DNA of 64,000 nt from Brevibacillus laterosporus (GTDB lineage Bacteria; Bacillota; Bacilli; Brevibacillales; Brevibacillaceae): contig NZ_JAUKFY010000001.1 in NCBI RefSeq assembly GCF_030489605.1, forward strand, positions 372,001 to 436,000. Direction: 5' to 3'. Under the pieces are notes generated by a model. It saw only the letters and a list, made by a program, of their open reading frames with translations, did no database searches and had not been told where the DNA came from. Shown piece after piece: positions 33,548 through 42,910 of this stretch; within the stretch, counting starts at the first letter, position 1, and the number at the start of each line of letters is the position of its first letter. The position numbers and the translations under genes are program-made.

Positions 33548-35311
33548 ATGGCGAAGGGTAAATTAATTATTGTCGGCGGTGGCCTAGCTGGACTAATGGC
33601 GACAATTAAAGCAGCAGAAAAAGGGGTAGCCGTAGAACTTTTTTCCCTAGTTCCGGTTAAGCGCTCTCACTCAGTCTGTGCGCAGGGCGGTATTAATGGA
33701 GCTGTTAATACCAAAGGGGAAGGCGACTCTACTTGGGAACACTTTGATGACACGATTTATGGCGGTGACTTCCTGGCGAACCAACCACCAGTAAAAGCAA
33801 TGTGTGATGCTGCACCTGGTATCATTTATATGCTAGACCGTATGGGAGTTATGTTCAACCGTACTCCGGAAGGATTGCTAGACTTCCGCCGCTTTGGGGG
33901 AACGAAGCATCACCGTACTGCATTTGCTGGAGCAACGACAGGACAGCAATTACTGTATGCACTAGATGAGCAAGTGCGCCGTTATGAGACGGAAGGACTT
34001 GTGAAAAAATATGAGTACTGGGATTTCCTCGGTGCTGTTCTTGATGATGCTGGTGTCTGTCGTGGGATAACTGCACAGAGCATGCGTTCAGGTGAAATTA
34101 AAGCCTTCCATGCGGATGCAGTTATCATGGCGACTGGTGGCCCCGGTATTATCTTTGGTAAATCTACTAACTCTATTATTAACACAGGTACAGCGGCATC
34201 TGCGTTGTATCAGCAGGGTGTTATTTATGCAAACGGAGAATTTATCCAAATTCATCCAACTGCTATCCCAGGCGATGACAAACTGCGCCTCATGTCTGAA
34301 TCAGCGCGTGGAGAAGGCGGCCGCATTTGGACGTATAAAGATGGGAAACCATGGTACTTCTTAGAGGAAAAATATCCTGCATACGGAAACCTCGTGCCAC
34401 GCGACATTGCGACTCGCGAAATTTTCCATGTCTGTGTAGATATGAAGTTGGGTATCAACGGCGAAAACATGGTGTATTTGGATCTGTCTCATAAAGATCC
34501 AAAGGAATTGGATGTAAAACTAGGCGGTATCATTGAAATTTATGAAAAATTTGTTGGGGAAGATCCACGAAAAGTACCAATGCGCATATTCCCGGCAGTT
34601 CACTATTCCATGGGCGGTATGTGGGTAGATTACAACCAAATGACAAATATCCCGGGTCTATTTGCTGCAGGTGAGTGCGATTATTCTCAACATGGCGGTA
34701 ATCGTCTGGGTGCGAACTCGCTGTTGTCAGCTATTTACGGCGGTATGGTTGCTGGTCCAAATGCAATCAATTACATCAACTCGTTGGATAAGCTCTCAGA
34801 TGATCTTCCAAGTAGCTTATTTGACAGCTATTCCAAGCAAGAACAAGAGAAATACGACAACATCTTAAAAATGGACGGTACGGAAAATGCGTACGTAATC
34901 CATAAAGAATTGGGCGAGTGGATGACTGATAACGTAACAGTGGTTCGCTACAATGATCGATTGCAAAAAACAGATGATAAGATTTTGGAGCTCATGGAGC
35001 GCTACAAAAACATCAACATTCAAGATACGCAGCAATGGAGCAACTCCGGAGCACAGTTTACACGTCATTTGTGGAACATGCTTGTTCTAGCTCGTGCTAT
35101 TACAATCAGTGCCCTAAAACGTGATGAAAGTCGCGGCGCACACTACAAGCCTGAATTCCCTGAGCGTGATGATGAACGCTTCATGAAAACGACAATGGCG
35201 AAGTATAATTCAGAAACAACAGCGCCAGAAATCTATTATGAGGATGTAGACGTTTCCTTAATCAAACCACGTAAGCGTGACTATACCAGTGATAAAAAAG
35301 GAGGGAAATGA
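33548..35311 (+). CDS. sdhA: Succinate dehydrogenase flavoprotein subunit
   Basis: 587 residues. The FAD-binding start LIIVGGGLAGLMATIKAAEKG, the flavin-attachment histidine in KRSHSVCAQGGING, the substrate-site HPTAIPGDDKLRLMSE and ARGEGGRIW, and FPAVHYSMGGMWVDYNQMT identify SdhA. It oxidises succinate to fumarate on the cytoplasmic side. AGGGGG precedes ATG 33548. The stop codon TGA overlaps an ATG at 35308 that is not the sdhB start. Confidence 0.97.
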   Translation: MAKGKLIIVGGGLAGLMATIKAAEKGVAVELFSLVPVKRSHSVCAQGGINGAVNTKGEGDSTWEHFDDTIYGGDFLANQPPVKAMCDAAPGIIYMLDRMGVMFNRTPEGLLDFRRFGGTKHHRTAFAGATTGQQLLYALDEQVRRYETEGLVKKYEYWDFLGAVLDDAGVCRGITAQSMRSGEIKAFHADAVIMATGGPGIIFGKSTNSIINTGTAASALYQQGVIYANGEFIQIHPTAIPGDDKLRLMSESARGEGGRIWTYKDGKPWYFLEEKYPAYGNLVPRDIATREIFHVCVDMKLGINGENMVYLDLSHKDPKELDVKLGGIIEIYEKFVGEDPRKVPMRIFPAVHYSMGGMWVDYNQMTNIPGLFAAGECDYSQHGGNRLGANSLLSAIYGGMVAGPNAINYINSLDKLSDDLPSSLFDSYSKQEQEKYDNILKMDGTENAYVIHKELGEWMTDNVTVVRYNDRLQKTDDKILELMERYKNINIQDTQQWSNSGAQFTRHLWNMLVLARAITISALKRDESRGAHYKPEFPERDDERFMKTTMAKYNSETTAPEIYYEDVDVSLIKPRKRDYTSDKKGGK

Positions 35312-35313
35312 TC

Positions 35314-36063
35314 ATGGCTGATCGTTTAATCCATCTGATCGTTACCCGACAAGACACACCTGATTCCACGCCTTATAAAGAAGAGTTTAAAATTCCGTAT
35401 CGTCCAAATATGAACGTAATTTCAGCGTTAATGGAAATTCAACGCAACCCGGTTAACTCTCAAGGACAAAAGACTAAACCTGTCATTTGGGAATCTAACT
35501 GTTTAGAAGAGGTGTGCGGTGCTTGCTCGATGGTCATTAACGGAAAACCACGCCAAGCCTGTTCCGCTCTTATTGATAAGTTAGAACAACCAGTGCGTAT
35601 CGAGCCGATGAAAACGTTCTCTGTACAACGCGACTTAACTGTAGATCGCAGCCGTATGTTCGATGCTTTAAAACGGGTGAAAGCATGGATTCCGATCGAT
35701 GGTACCCATGATTTAGGACCAGGACCACGAATGGCAGAAGTAGATCGTCAATGGGCATACGAACTATCTAAATGTATGACCTGCGGTGTGTGTTTAGAAG
35801 CATGTCCGAACGTAAATGATAAATCACCGTTTATTGGTGCATTTGCCATTTCTCAGGTGCGTCTGTTTAATGAGCATCCGACAGGAAAAATGAACAAGCA
35901 TGAGCGTTTAGAGTCCTTGATGGAGGAGGGTGGAATTAGCTACTGCGGTAACTCGCAAAACTGCGTACAGTCTTGCCCGAAAGGCATCCCGCTTACTACT
36001 TCCATTGCTCATATGAACAAAGAAACAACGAAGCATGCTATTAAATCCTTCTTCTTCTCGTAA
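35314..36063 (+). CDS. sdhB: Succinate dehydrogenase iron-sulfur subunit
   Basis: 249 residues. The 2Fe-2S cluster motif is CLEEVCGACSMVINGKPRQAC; the 4Fe-4S and 3Fe-4S clusters use CMTCGVCLEACP and CGNSQNCVQSCP. It links the flavin to the heme-bearing anchor. GGAGGG at 35301-35306 is 7 bases before ATG 35314; an ATG at 35308 is too close to it. Terminated at 36103-36136. Confidence 0.97.
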   Translation: MADRLIHLIVTRQDTPDSTPYKEEFKIPYRPNMNVISALMEIQRNPVNSQGQKTKPVIWESNCLEEVCGACSMVINGKPRQACSALIDKLEQPVRIEPMKTFSVQRDLTVDRSRMFDALKRVKAWIPIDGTHDLGPGPRMAEVDRQWAYELSKCMTCGVCLEACPNVNDKSPFIGAFAISQVRLFNEHPTGKMNKHERLESLMEEGGISYCGNSQNCVQSCPKGIPLTTSIAHMNKETTKHAIKSFFFS

Positions 36064-36102
36064 GAAGATACCTACTTTCCTTTTTATACGACATGAATTA
36101 AG

Positions 36103-36136
36103 AAAAAGCCTTCTCGATAGTGAGAAGGCTTTTTTG
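36103..36136 (+). terminator. Intrinsic terminator after sdhCAB
   Basis: AAAAAGCCTTCTC (36103-36115) pairs with GAGAAGGCTTTTTT (36122-36135), then GTTTTTG. Confidence 0.9.
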
Positions 36137-36262
36137 TTTTTGAAAAAATTGGTAGTATGCTTTCCTTCCCTTGTAATGGTACGGGTGTATACCCATAAGC
36201 TTCCTTTGGCAAACTGATGAAGATACTACATGAAGAATTTTCACCAGGAGGGGGCTGCGTAT

Positions 36263-39200
36263 ATGAAGAAACAAATGATCAAGGTGCTTTGTGCCGGTGC
36301 AGTTGTACCGTTGCTATATTATCCGGTCAGTTACGTTGGAGCCGATAGCGTTTTACATAATTACAAGACGATTGATATCACGCAGCAAAACATTTCTCGT
36401 GAGCAAATTCAAAAGGATATTCGAGAGGCGACTAGTGCATCTTTTCCCAAAAAAGCAGGCGGTCATTCCCCGGGCAATCTTTTTAACTTGCTTCATAATC
36501 AAGCAAACGAATGGAATGCCTTGAAGCATGTGATAAAAGGAGAGTCCGTGGCTAAGGCTGGAAAATCTACTCTGTCGATGATCGAGGCAGATAGAGCTTG
36601 GCAGGAGTTGGGGGTAAAAGGGGAAGGGATGCTGATTTCCATTGTGGATACAGGCATTAATCATAAACACCCTGATTTTCCAGCACCTCACGATAAACAA
36701 GCAGCACAAAAAAAGTCTGGAACATCGCAAAAGGTTATTACAGGATATAATTGGGCTGATCGCAATCAAATAACTCAAGATGTAGGGGAATCTCAGCATG
36801 GTGTGCATGTGGCGGGAATAGTAGCAGGAAATGGTAAAGTAAAAGGAGTTGCACCCGAAGCTCAATTGCTTAGCGAAAAGGTTTTTAGCAATTATCAAGG
36901 TAGCATTTCCGGGCTTAGTGAATCCATTTTATTTGCAATGACCGATTCTATTGCTAAAAAAGCAGATGTGATTAATCTTAGTCTGGGGTCTTCCGCTGGA
37001 TATGTAGATGAGACGAATACCGAACAGTATGCGGTCAAAAATGCTGTCGACAGTGGTGTTATCGTTGTCGCAGCAGCTGGCAATGATTCTTATTTTGGTA
37101 GTGATAAAGTAAAACAAGTCAATCCCGATTACGCCATGATCGGGTCACCTGGACTCGCTCCAGATGCTTTTAGCATTGCATCGGTTAATGCCACTACGTT
37201 TGCTGGCAATAGTTTTGCACTTGAGGGTGTCGATCAGTTGCCGCGTGTGGTTTATTTGACGGGAGTTCCAATCAGTGGAAGCCCGTTGCAACCTGAGCAG
37301 TATTTATCACAGACACATGAGATGGCGTATGTTGGGAAAGGGAAGAAAGAGGATTACAATGTTAGTGTTAAAAATAAAGTCGTTTTAATTGAACGCGGGG
37401 ATATAACCTTTGATGAAAAGCTGCGTCTAGCTAAGGAAGCGGGTGCGGCTGGAGCTCTTATTTATAACAATCAAGCAGGCCCTTTTTTGATGAGTGGAAA
37501 TGAAAGTAAAAATATACCAAGTGCATCTATTTTAAAATCAATGGGCGAAGCAATAGCAGAGAAATTGAAAAAGGGAAAAAAGGTAAAAATCACCTTTGAT
37601 GGCCAGTTTGCGCAAAATGAATTGCCATATCCAGAAGGTGGAACAATGTCCTCCTTTTCCTCATGGGGACCTACGCCGGACTTACAATTTAAACCGGAGA
37701 TATCTGCACCTGGTGGCGGGATTTTGTCCACTGTTTCGCAAGACGGATATGGGGTGAAAAGTGGTACATCAATGGCAACTCCGCACGTTGCAGGAGCAAT
37801 GGCCTTACTCAAGCAGTATTATCAAAAACAAGGATATTCCTTAGAAGGACGAGAGCTGGTTGAAACTCTAAAAGCAGTAGCCATGAACACGGCTCAGCCC
37901 GTACTTGATCCGCGTACATCTAAGACAAAAAATGAAAAGCTACCGCCCCTTCCTTATTCGCCTCGTGTGCAAGGGGCAGGCATCATGCAGGTGGTAAAAG
38001 CCGCAAAAACTCCCGTTGTTATTACAAATAAAGGGGGAAAAGCAGGTGTATCCTTAGGGCAAATCGGTGAGAAACGAACGTTTAGCCTCATCATTTCTAA
38101 CAAATTCGGCAAAGAGCCACTCACGTACACACTAAGTGATGAATTCGGTGTGTTAACTGATCAGATAGAGAATGGATACTTTAGCATGAAGGAGACGCGG
38201 TTGCCTGGGGCCAAGGTTCAATTCCAAACCCCAAGCGTTACAGTAGCTCCCGGCCAAAAACAAGAAGTTCAGGTAACCGTAACAGTGCCAAAGAATGCTC
38301 CTAAACAAAGGTTTGTGGAAGGATACTTGCTATTTACCCCCAAACAAGCTCAGGTACCTGCTTTGCGGGTTCCATATTATGGTTTTTATGGAGAATGGAA
38401 TGAACCAAGAATCATGGACGCTCCTATGTGGAGCGTTGAGAGTCAGGAAAAGCTCACCAGTGTCAAAACAACTTGGTATCACGATAAAGAAAGTGACAAA
38501 TGGCGTTTCCGGGATGCACTGGGTGTGAATGGTGTAGATGAGAATGGTCATGTATTAATCAACCCAGACCATATTGCGTTTTCACCCAATGGAGATGGTC
38601 ATTATGATAAGGCAGCACCATCTATTACGTTCTTACGTAATGCGCGAGAGCTCTCTATTAATGTTACAGATTCAACAGGTCAAGTTGTTCGATCTCTCGT
38701 CAAAGATGGTAAGGTAAATAAATTTGACCAGTCAAGAAAAGGCGATTCCTTTTTCTTCACGGAGAAAGAAGAGTGGGCTTGGGACGGAATGATTTATTCC
38801 TCAGATAAAGGGGCCTATGTACCAGCGCCTGACGGGGCGTATCGATTTGTCATCCGTGCGAAAAATGATGGGAGCAACGCCAAGTGGCAGACGCTTACCC
38901 TGCCTGTGCGCGTGGATCGTCAAGCACCGCAAATCACAGCGCAGTTAAATAAAAATAAACTTCAGTGGCAGACAAAAGATAAAGATATTCAAGGCTATCT
39001 GCTGTATGTGGATGGAAAAAAAACAGGTGGACCTTATGCCCCGACGATTACACAAGCAGTAGTGAGTCAGCCACACAAAAAAATGACGCTGGTTGCCTAT
39101 GATTACGCGGGTAACTTTTCCTATACGCATATCAATGGACAAAGTGATTTAACCCCGCCGGGAATTGAGTTTCCTGATCAGATTTTTCACCAAATCATGG

Positions 39201-40087
39201 TAAGCAATCAAAATCATGTGGCTATTCGCGGCAAGGTGACAGGCGAAGACATGATGGATCGGGTTAAGCTTACGATCAAAGAGCAATCGGTAAAAGTGGA
39301 ACCGGACGGTCGATTCCAGATTGTCCTAGACCTCCCAGAGGGGATACAATATGTCCCCTATAAAGTGACAGATGCATTTGGAAACACCCGTGAATTTACA
39401 CAGCGGATTATCGTGGATAAAACGCCGCCTATTTTGCAATTTGTAAACGATGGTAACGAGGATATTGTGTTTGACGCGACCAGTAAAAAGATCGTGGTCC
39501 CTCTGCGCTGGATGTATCGTGATATGAATTATAAAGGAAGATTGAAGGTTAATGGTGAAATAATTGCAAGCTGGGAAGAGGATCAGATTGAGAAGCCTGT
39601 TCAGAAATACTTTTCCCATCAAATTGGTCTTAAGCATGGTGAAAATAAGGTTTTAGTTGAGGCGATAGACGAAGCGAAGAACCTGACAACACAGTCTGTT
39701 ATATGCTATGCCGATGCAACGACAGGTTCGGTGGTTGTCATGCAGGATCAAAAACGGATTACGTACAAGGGGCTTCCTGCCAAGCCGCTTTCTGTGGGTT
39801 TTGCAAAGCCGAGCTATGATGATACAGCAGGCTCTACTCTTCAGGTGAGAGGACGGGTCATTAAACAATCTAATACAGAGCTGTCCTTTTACTATGGAGA
39901 TCAGCGCTTGTACGGTGATGTAAGCGATCAGGGAGATTTTCTGCTAGAAATTCCACGGGTAAAAGAGGGCAGAGAAACGATCACCGTAGTGGCGCACGAT
40001 CTATTAGGGCGAGAGACAAAGGCTCAGGCTATAGTGACAGGAATTAAATTACAATCAAAACGGCTAAAGCCTAATCTGCAAGAATAA
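36263..40087 (+). CDS. Subtilisin-like cell-envelope serine protease (S8, PA and Fn3-like domains)
   Basis: 1274 residues. A signal peptide covers about residues 1-28. A propeptide region follows, then the S8 catalytic domain with D129 (SIVDTGINHKHPDF), H179 (QHGVHVAGIVAG) and S503 (GTSMATPHVAGAMALL). A protease-associated (PA) domain is inserted at about residues 345-460 (VVLIERGDITFDEKLRLAKE, GALIYNN). C-terminal to the catalytic domain is an Fn3-like/DUF1034 layer (RTFSLIISNKFGKEPLTYTL), then a block with FSPNGDGHYD and several Ig-like repeats (DRQAPQI, DLTPPGIEFPD, DKTPPILQFV). The architecture matches Vpr/lactocepin/C5a-peptidase relatives that cut extracellular protein at the cell surface. 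No LPxTG or SLH anchor is visible at the C-terminus. AGGAGGGGG lies about 8 bases before ATG 36263. Terminator at 40112-40146. Confidence 0.93.
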   Translation: MKKQMIKVLCAGAVVPLLYYPVSYVGADSVLHNYKTIDITQQNISREQIQKDIREATSASFPKKAGGHSPGNLFNLLHNQANEWNALKHVIKGESVAKAGKSTLSMIEADRAWQELGVKGEGMLISIVDTGINHKHPDFPAPHDKQAAQKKSGTSQKVITGYNWADRNQITQDVGESQHGVHVAGIVAGNGKVKGVAPEAQLLSEKVFSNYQGSISGLSESILFAMTDSIAKKADVINLSLGSSAGYVDETNTEQYAVKNAVDSGVIVVAAAGNDSYFGSDKVKQVNPDYAMIGSPGLAPDAFSIASVNATTFAGNSFALEGVDQLPRVVYLTGVPISGSPLQPEQYLSQTHEMAYVGKGKKEDYNVSVKNKVVLIERGDITFDEKLRLAKEAGAAGALIYNNQAGPFLMSGNESKNIPSASILKSMGEAIAEKLKKGKKVKITFDGQFAQNELPYPEGGTMSSFSSWGPTPDLQFKPEISAPGGGILSTVSQDGYGVKSGTSMATPHVAGAMALLKQYYQKQGYSLEGRELVETLKAVAMNTAQPVLDPRTSKTKNEKLPPLPYSPRVQGAGIMQVVKAAKTPVVITNKGGKAGVSLGQIGEKRTFSLIISNKFGKEPLTYTLSDEFGVLTDQIENGYFSMKETRLPGAKVQFQTPSVTVAPGQKQEVQVTVTVPKNAPKQRFVEGYLLFTPKQAQVPALRVPYYGFYGEWNEPRIMDAPMWSVESQEKLTSVKTTWYHDKESDKWRFRDALGVNGVDENGHVLINPDHIAFSPNGDGHYDKAAPSITFLRNARELSINVTDSTGQVVRSLVKDGKVNKFDQSRKGDSFFFTEKEEWAWDGMIYSSDKGAYVPAPDGAYRFVIRAKNDGSNAKWQTLTLPVRVDRQAPQITAQLNKNKLQWQTKDKDIQGYLLYVDGKKTGGPYAPTITQAVVSQPHKKMTLVAYDYAGNFSYTHINGQSDLTPPGIEFPDQIFHQIMVSNQNHVAIRGKVTGEDMMDRVKLTIKEQSVKVEPDGRFQIVLDLPEGIQYVPYKVTDAFGNTREFTQRIIVDKTPPILQFVNDGNEDIVFDATSKKIVVPLRWMYRDMNYKGRLKVNGEIIASWEEDQIEKPVQKYFSHQIGLKHGENKVLVEAIDEAKNLTTQSVICYADATTGSVVVMQDQKRITYKGLPAKPLSVGFAKPSYDDTAGSTLQVRGRVIKQSNTELSFYYGDQRLYGDVSDQGDFLLEIPRVKEGRETITVVAHDLLGRETKAQAIVTGIKLQSKRLKPNLQE

Positions 40088-40111
40088 GTGAATGTTTTTA
40101 TACCAATAAAA

Positions 40112-40146
40112 AAGAGTGGCCATCAAAGAAATGGCCGCTCTTTCTT
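40112..40146 (+). terminator. Intrinsic terminator after the S8 protease gene
   Basis: AAGAGTGGCCAT (40112-40123) pairs with ATGGCCGCTCTT (40131-40142), one T-G pair, then TCTTTC. It rules out a start for the next gene at 40088. Confidence 0.75.
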
Positions 40147-40168
40147 TCATAATGAAGAGGTGAGGCTT

Positions 40169-40543
40169 TTGTTTTATCATGGCATTCATGACAAATATGT
40201 TATTGAGCATTACCCAATCCTATCGCCGCGACGGACGGCTCCCTATAAGCATGGCAAGGATTTAGCCGACAGAATGCATTTGATTGAGCAGTTTGGTCTT
40301 GAACCAATTCATTTATTAGAAGAGAGCAAGGAGTATTCTCAAGACATTTGCTTACAAGAGTGTCGCCGCTTCGGAAATATGGTGTTCTCCTTCCAATCTT
40401 TACCCACCCCCGCATGGCAATTAAGTAAGCATGAAATAGGGGTTCCCATTCTTGATTTACGAAAAACAGTAGCTATTTATGCTACACAAGAGCATGAGTC
40501 AATCAAAAATTTATTTCCCTCTATCCCTTATTTGATCATGTAA
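40169..40543 (+). CDS. Hypothetical protein, 124 residues
   Basis: The start is TTG 40169, just after AGAGG and GAGG at 40156-40165; the frame is open back to a GTG at 40088, but that part is the protease terminator. The protein is soluble and fairly His- and Glu-rich (MFYHGIHDKYVIEHYPILS, RTAPYKHGKDLADRMHLIEQ, LLEESKEYSQDICLQECRRF, IPYLIM at the end). There is no signal peptide, membrane segment or motif that I recognise. It sits between a protease and the Fur-controlled efe operon on the same strand. It could be read through from the protease gene. Real coding is supported by length, an acceptable binding site and normal codon use only. Confidence 0.5.
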   Translation: MFYHGIHDKYVIEHYPILSPRRTAPYKHGKDLADRMHLIEQFGLEPIHLLEESKEYSQDICLQECRRFGNMVFSFQSLPTPAWQLSKHEIGVPILDLRKTVAIYATQEHESIKNLFPSIPYLIM

Positions 40544-40617
40544 TTCATAGTAAAAGCTTGTTATTACTAGGAATTACCGTTTGTCAAGAGCCTTTGAAAA
40601 TGAGAGCAAAAAAGTTA

Positions 40618-40646
40618 TTGATAATGATTATCATTCGTATTATAAT
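40618..40646 (+). promoter_or_regulatory. efe operon promoter with Fur box
   Basis: TTGATA (40618-40623), exact 17-base spacer, TATAAT (40641-40646). A Fur box, GATAATGATTATCATTCGT at 40620-40638, overlaps the -35 and spacer and matches the classical 19-bp palindrome except at its last three bases. Iron-loaded Fur should repress the operon. Confidence 0.88.
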
Positions 40647-40692
40647 GTGGTTCGAACTTATTTCTATTTCTAACAATTAAGGGGAGTACTTC

Positions 40693-41559
40693 ATGAAAAA
40701 GTCTATTTTTACACTATCAACAATATTTTTAGTGGGGGCATCACTTCTGGGATGCACACAGCAATCTCAACCAACACAAGCAGATAAGCAGGTTGCCCAA
40801 ACAGATGCTGCACCAAAGGCAGAAAAGAAAAAAGATGCTTTAAAAGGTGTAGCTGAAGCATATCGAACATATTCTATTGACCAGATCGATCAATTTGTGG
40901 TTTCTACTGAAAAATTCGTAACTGCAGTAAAAACAGGGGATATGGAAACAGCGAAGAAATTATATGCTCCATCCCGCATGTACTACGAGCGCATTGAGCC
41001 AATTGCAGAATCCCTAGGAGATTTGGACCCTAAAATTGACGCTCGTGACGGCGATGTGCCAAAAGAAGAATGGGGCGGCTTCCATAAGATCGAGCAAGGC
41101 CTGTGGGTAGACAAAACAACAAAAGGATCTGAAAAAGTGGCTGATCAGTTGCTAAATGATGTAAAGCTATTGCGTGCTAAGGTAGAAACAGTAGAAGTTA
41201 CACCGGAGCTTCTGGTAACAGGTGCGGTGGATTTGTTAAACGAGGTATCATCCTCTAAGGTAACAGGAGAAGAAGAGCGTTATTCTCACACTGACTTGTA
41301 TGACTTCGCTGCCAACGTAGAAGGAGCCCAAAAAATATATGAGCTATTACAACCAGCTTTGCTAGCAAAGGATCAGAAGTTATCAGATGAAATCAAAAAA
41401 CGTTTTGATGATGTATTTGGATTATTGGCCCCTTTCAAAAAAGGGAAGGAGTATGCTTCTTATACGGAATTAAAACCAGATCAGGTCAAAAAACTTAGCC
41501 AAGCCATTGATGCACTTGCCGAGCCACTGTCTAAAATTGGTGTTGTGCTGGAGGGATAG
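40693..41559 (+). CDS. efeO: EfeO/EfeM iron-uptake lipoprotein (M75 domain)
   Basis: 288 residues. A lipoprotein signal with lipobox LLGC at the N-terminus anchors it to the outer membrane face of the cell. The imelysin/M75 domain carries the conserved GGFHKIEQGLW with HxxE, plus YYERIEPIAESLGDLDPKID and the C-terminal GAQKIYELLQPAL. No cupredoxin domain, so it is the short EfeM-like form. It is thought to bind ferrous/ferric iron and hand it to EfeU. GGGGAG precedes ATG 40693. First gene of the Fur-controlled efeO-efeB-efeU operon. Confidence 0.92.
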   Translation: MKKSIFTLSTIFLVGASLLGCTQQSQPTQADKQVAQTDAAPKAEKKKDALKGVAEAYRTYSIDQIDQFVVSTEKFVTAVKTGDMETAKKLYAPSRMYYERIEPIAESLGDLDPKIDARDGDVPKEEWGGFHKIEQGLWVDKTTKGSEKVADQLLNDVKLLRAKVETVEVTPELLVTGAVDLLNEVSSSKVTGEEERYSHTDLYDFAANVEGAQKIYELLQPALLAKDQKLSDEIKKRFDDVFGLLAPFKKGKEYASYTELKPDQVKKLSQAIDALAEPLSKIGVVLEG

Positions 41560-41565
41560 GCATCT

Positions 41566-42882
41566 ATGAAAGAAGAACGTGAGAAAAAACAACACGAGCA
41601 ACAACAGAACACAACTCCTGATCAAAATGAAACAAAGCTTTCGCGCCGAGATATGCTTAAAATGGTTGGGGTTGGAGGACTTGGACTTTTAGTCGGAGCT
41701 AGTGGAATGGGCGGTGTCATTGCTGCAGCTAACCACTTACAAGGTAAATCAGACAAGACAAAAGATAAATCAGGCCGTATGAAAGCTGATACTGTCCCTT
41801 TTTACGGAGAATATCAAGCAGGTATTACTACAGAAACTCAAAACTTTGTCTATGTAGCAGCTTTTGATTTAACGACCACTAAACGTTCTGATGTAATAGC
41901 ACTTTTTAAAGATTGGACCAAAGCTACAGAAAATATGACACAGGGTCTGCCAGTGGAGGATACGAAAACAAGTCAGTATCTCCCGCCAGTGGATACGGGG
42001 GAAGCAGAAGGTCTTTCTGCTTCCCAGCTTACCATTACATTTGGTGTTAGCGCTCAGTTTTTTGTCAAGGACGGTATTGATCGTTTTGGGATTAAAGCGA
42101 AACGTCCCCAAGCTTTAATCGAGCTGCCACACTTTGCACAGGATGCTCTTCAGCCCGAATGGACGGGAGGAGATATTGTTGTACAGGTATGTGCAGATGA
42201 CCAGCAGGTAGCATTTCATGCATTGCGCAATCTGATTAGACGAGCGAGAGGAGTCGCGACGATGCGTTGGAATCAAGCCGGCTTCCAGCGTACCAAGCAG
42301 GCTGATCTAAAGGGTGAAACGGTGCGTAACCTGTTTGGTTTTAAGGATGGCACAGGTAATCCTAATGTGAAAGACCCGGCACAGCTTAATCAACATGTTT
42401 GGGTACAGCCTAGTGATGGACCAGATTGGATGGTAGGCGGTTCCTATATGGTTTATCGCCGTATTCAGATGCGTCTTGAAGTTTGGGATCGTACTAATTT
42501 GAGTGATCAAGAACTGACATTTGGCCGACATCGAGATAGTGGTGCTCCCCTAGGAGGAACAGACGAGTTCGAACCGCTACAGCCTGAGAAATTACCGGAT
42601 GTTTCCCATGCTCGAATTGCGCATGGAGATGGTTCCGTCAAAATTTTACGCAGATCCTATTCCTATGCAGATGGTATGGATTCGAAAACGGGAACTCTCA
42701 ACGCCGGTCTCTTGTTTATATGCTACCAGCGAGACCCGATTAAGCAATTTATTCCGATGCAGCACCGTTTGGCGAAGAATGATAAGTTAAACGAGTATAT
42801 TGTTCATCGCGGAAGCGGGTTGTTTGCTTGCTTCCCGGGGGTAAAAAAAGGAAGCTATATAGGTGAGGGCTTGTTCCGGTAG
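41566..42882 (+). CDS. efeB: EfeB, Tat-exported DyP-type heme peroxidase
   Basis: 438 residues. A twin-arginine signal SRRDMLKMVGVGGLGLLVG is at about residues 25-45, after a charged N-terminal stretch. The DyP domain contains the GxxDG motif in FGFKDGTGNPNVKDP, the heme-side HARIAHGDG and ILRRSYSYADG, and LLFICYQRDP near the end. In EfeUOB systems it is proposed to oxidise ferrous iron or extract iron from heme outside the membrane. It starts 6 bases after efeO; GGAGGG serves ATG 41566. Confidence 0.93.
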   Translation: MKEEREKKQHEQQQNTTPDQNETKLSRRDMLKMVGVGGLGLLVGASGMGGVIAAANHLQGKSDKTKDKSGRMKADTVPFYGEYQAGITTETQNFVYVAAFDLTTTKRSDVIALFKDWTKATENMTQGLPVEDTKTSQYLPPVDTGEAEGLSASQLTITFGVSAQFFVKDGIDRFGIKAKRPQALIELPHFAQDALQPEWTGGDIVVQVCADDQQVAFHALRNLIRRARGVATMRWNQAGFQRTKQADLKGETVRNLFGFKDGTGNPNVKDPAQLNQHVWVQPSDGPDWMVGGSYMVYRRIQMRLEVWDRTNLSDQELTFGRHRDSGAPLGGTDEFEPLQPEKLPDVSHARIAHGDGSVKILRRSYSYADGMDSKTGTLNAGLLFICYQRDPIKQFIPMQHRLAKNDKLNEYIVHRGSGLFACFPGVKKGSYIGEGLFR

Positions 42883-42910
42883 CAACATAGATCTATAAGG
42901 AGTAGGAGTT

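Noticed and set aside
40088-40168. Longer N-terminus of the hypothetical protein from GTG 40088
   Set aside because: This part contains the protease terminator hairpin and no ribosome binding site.
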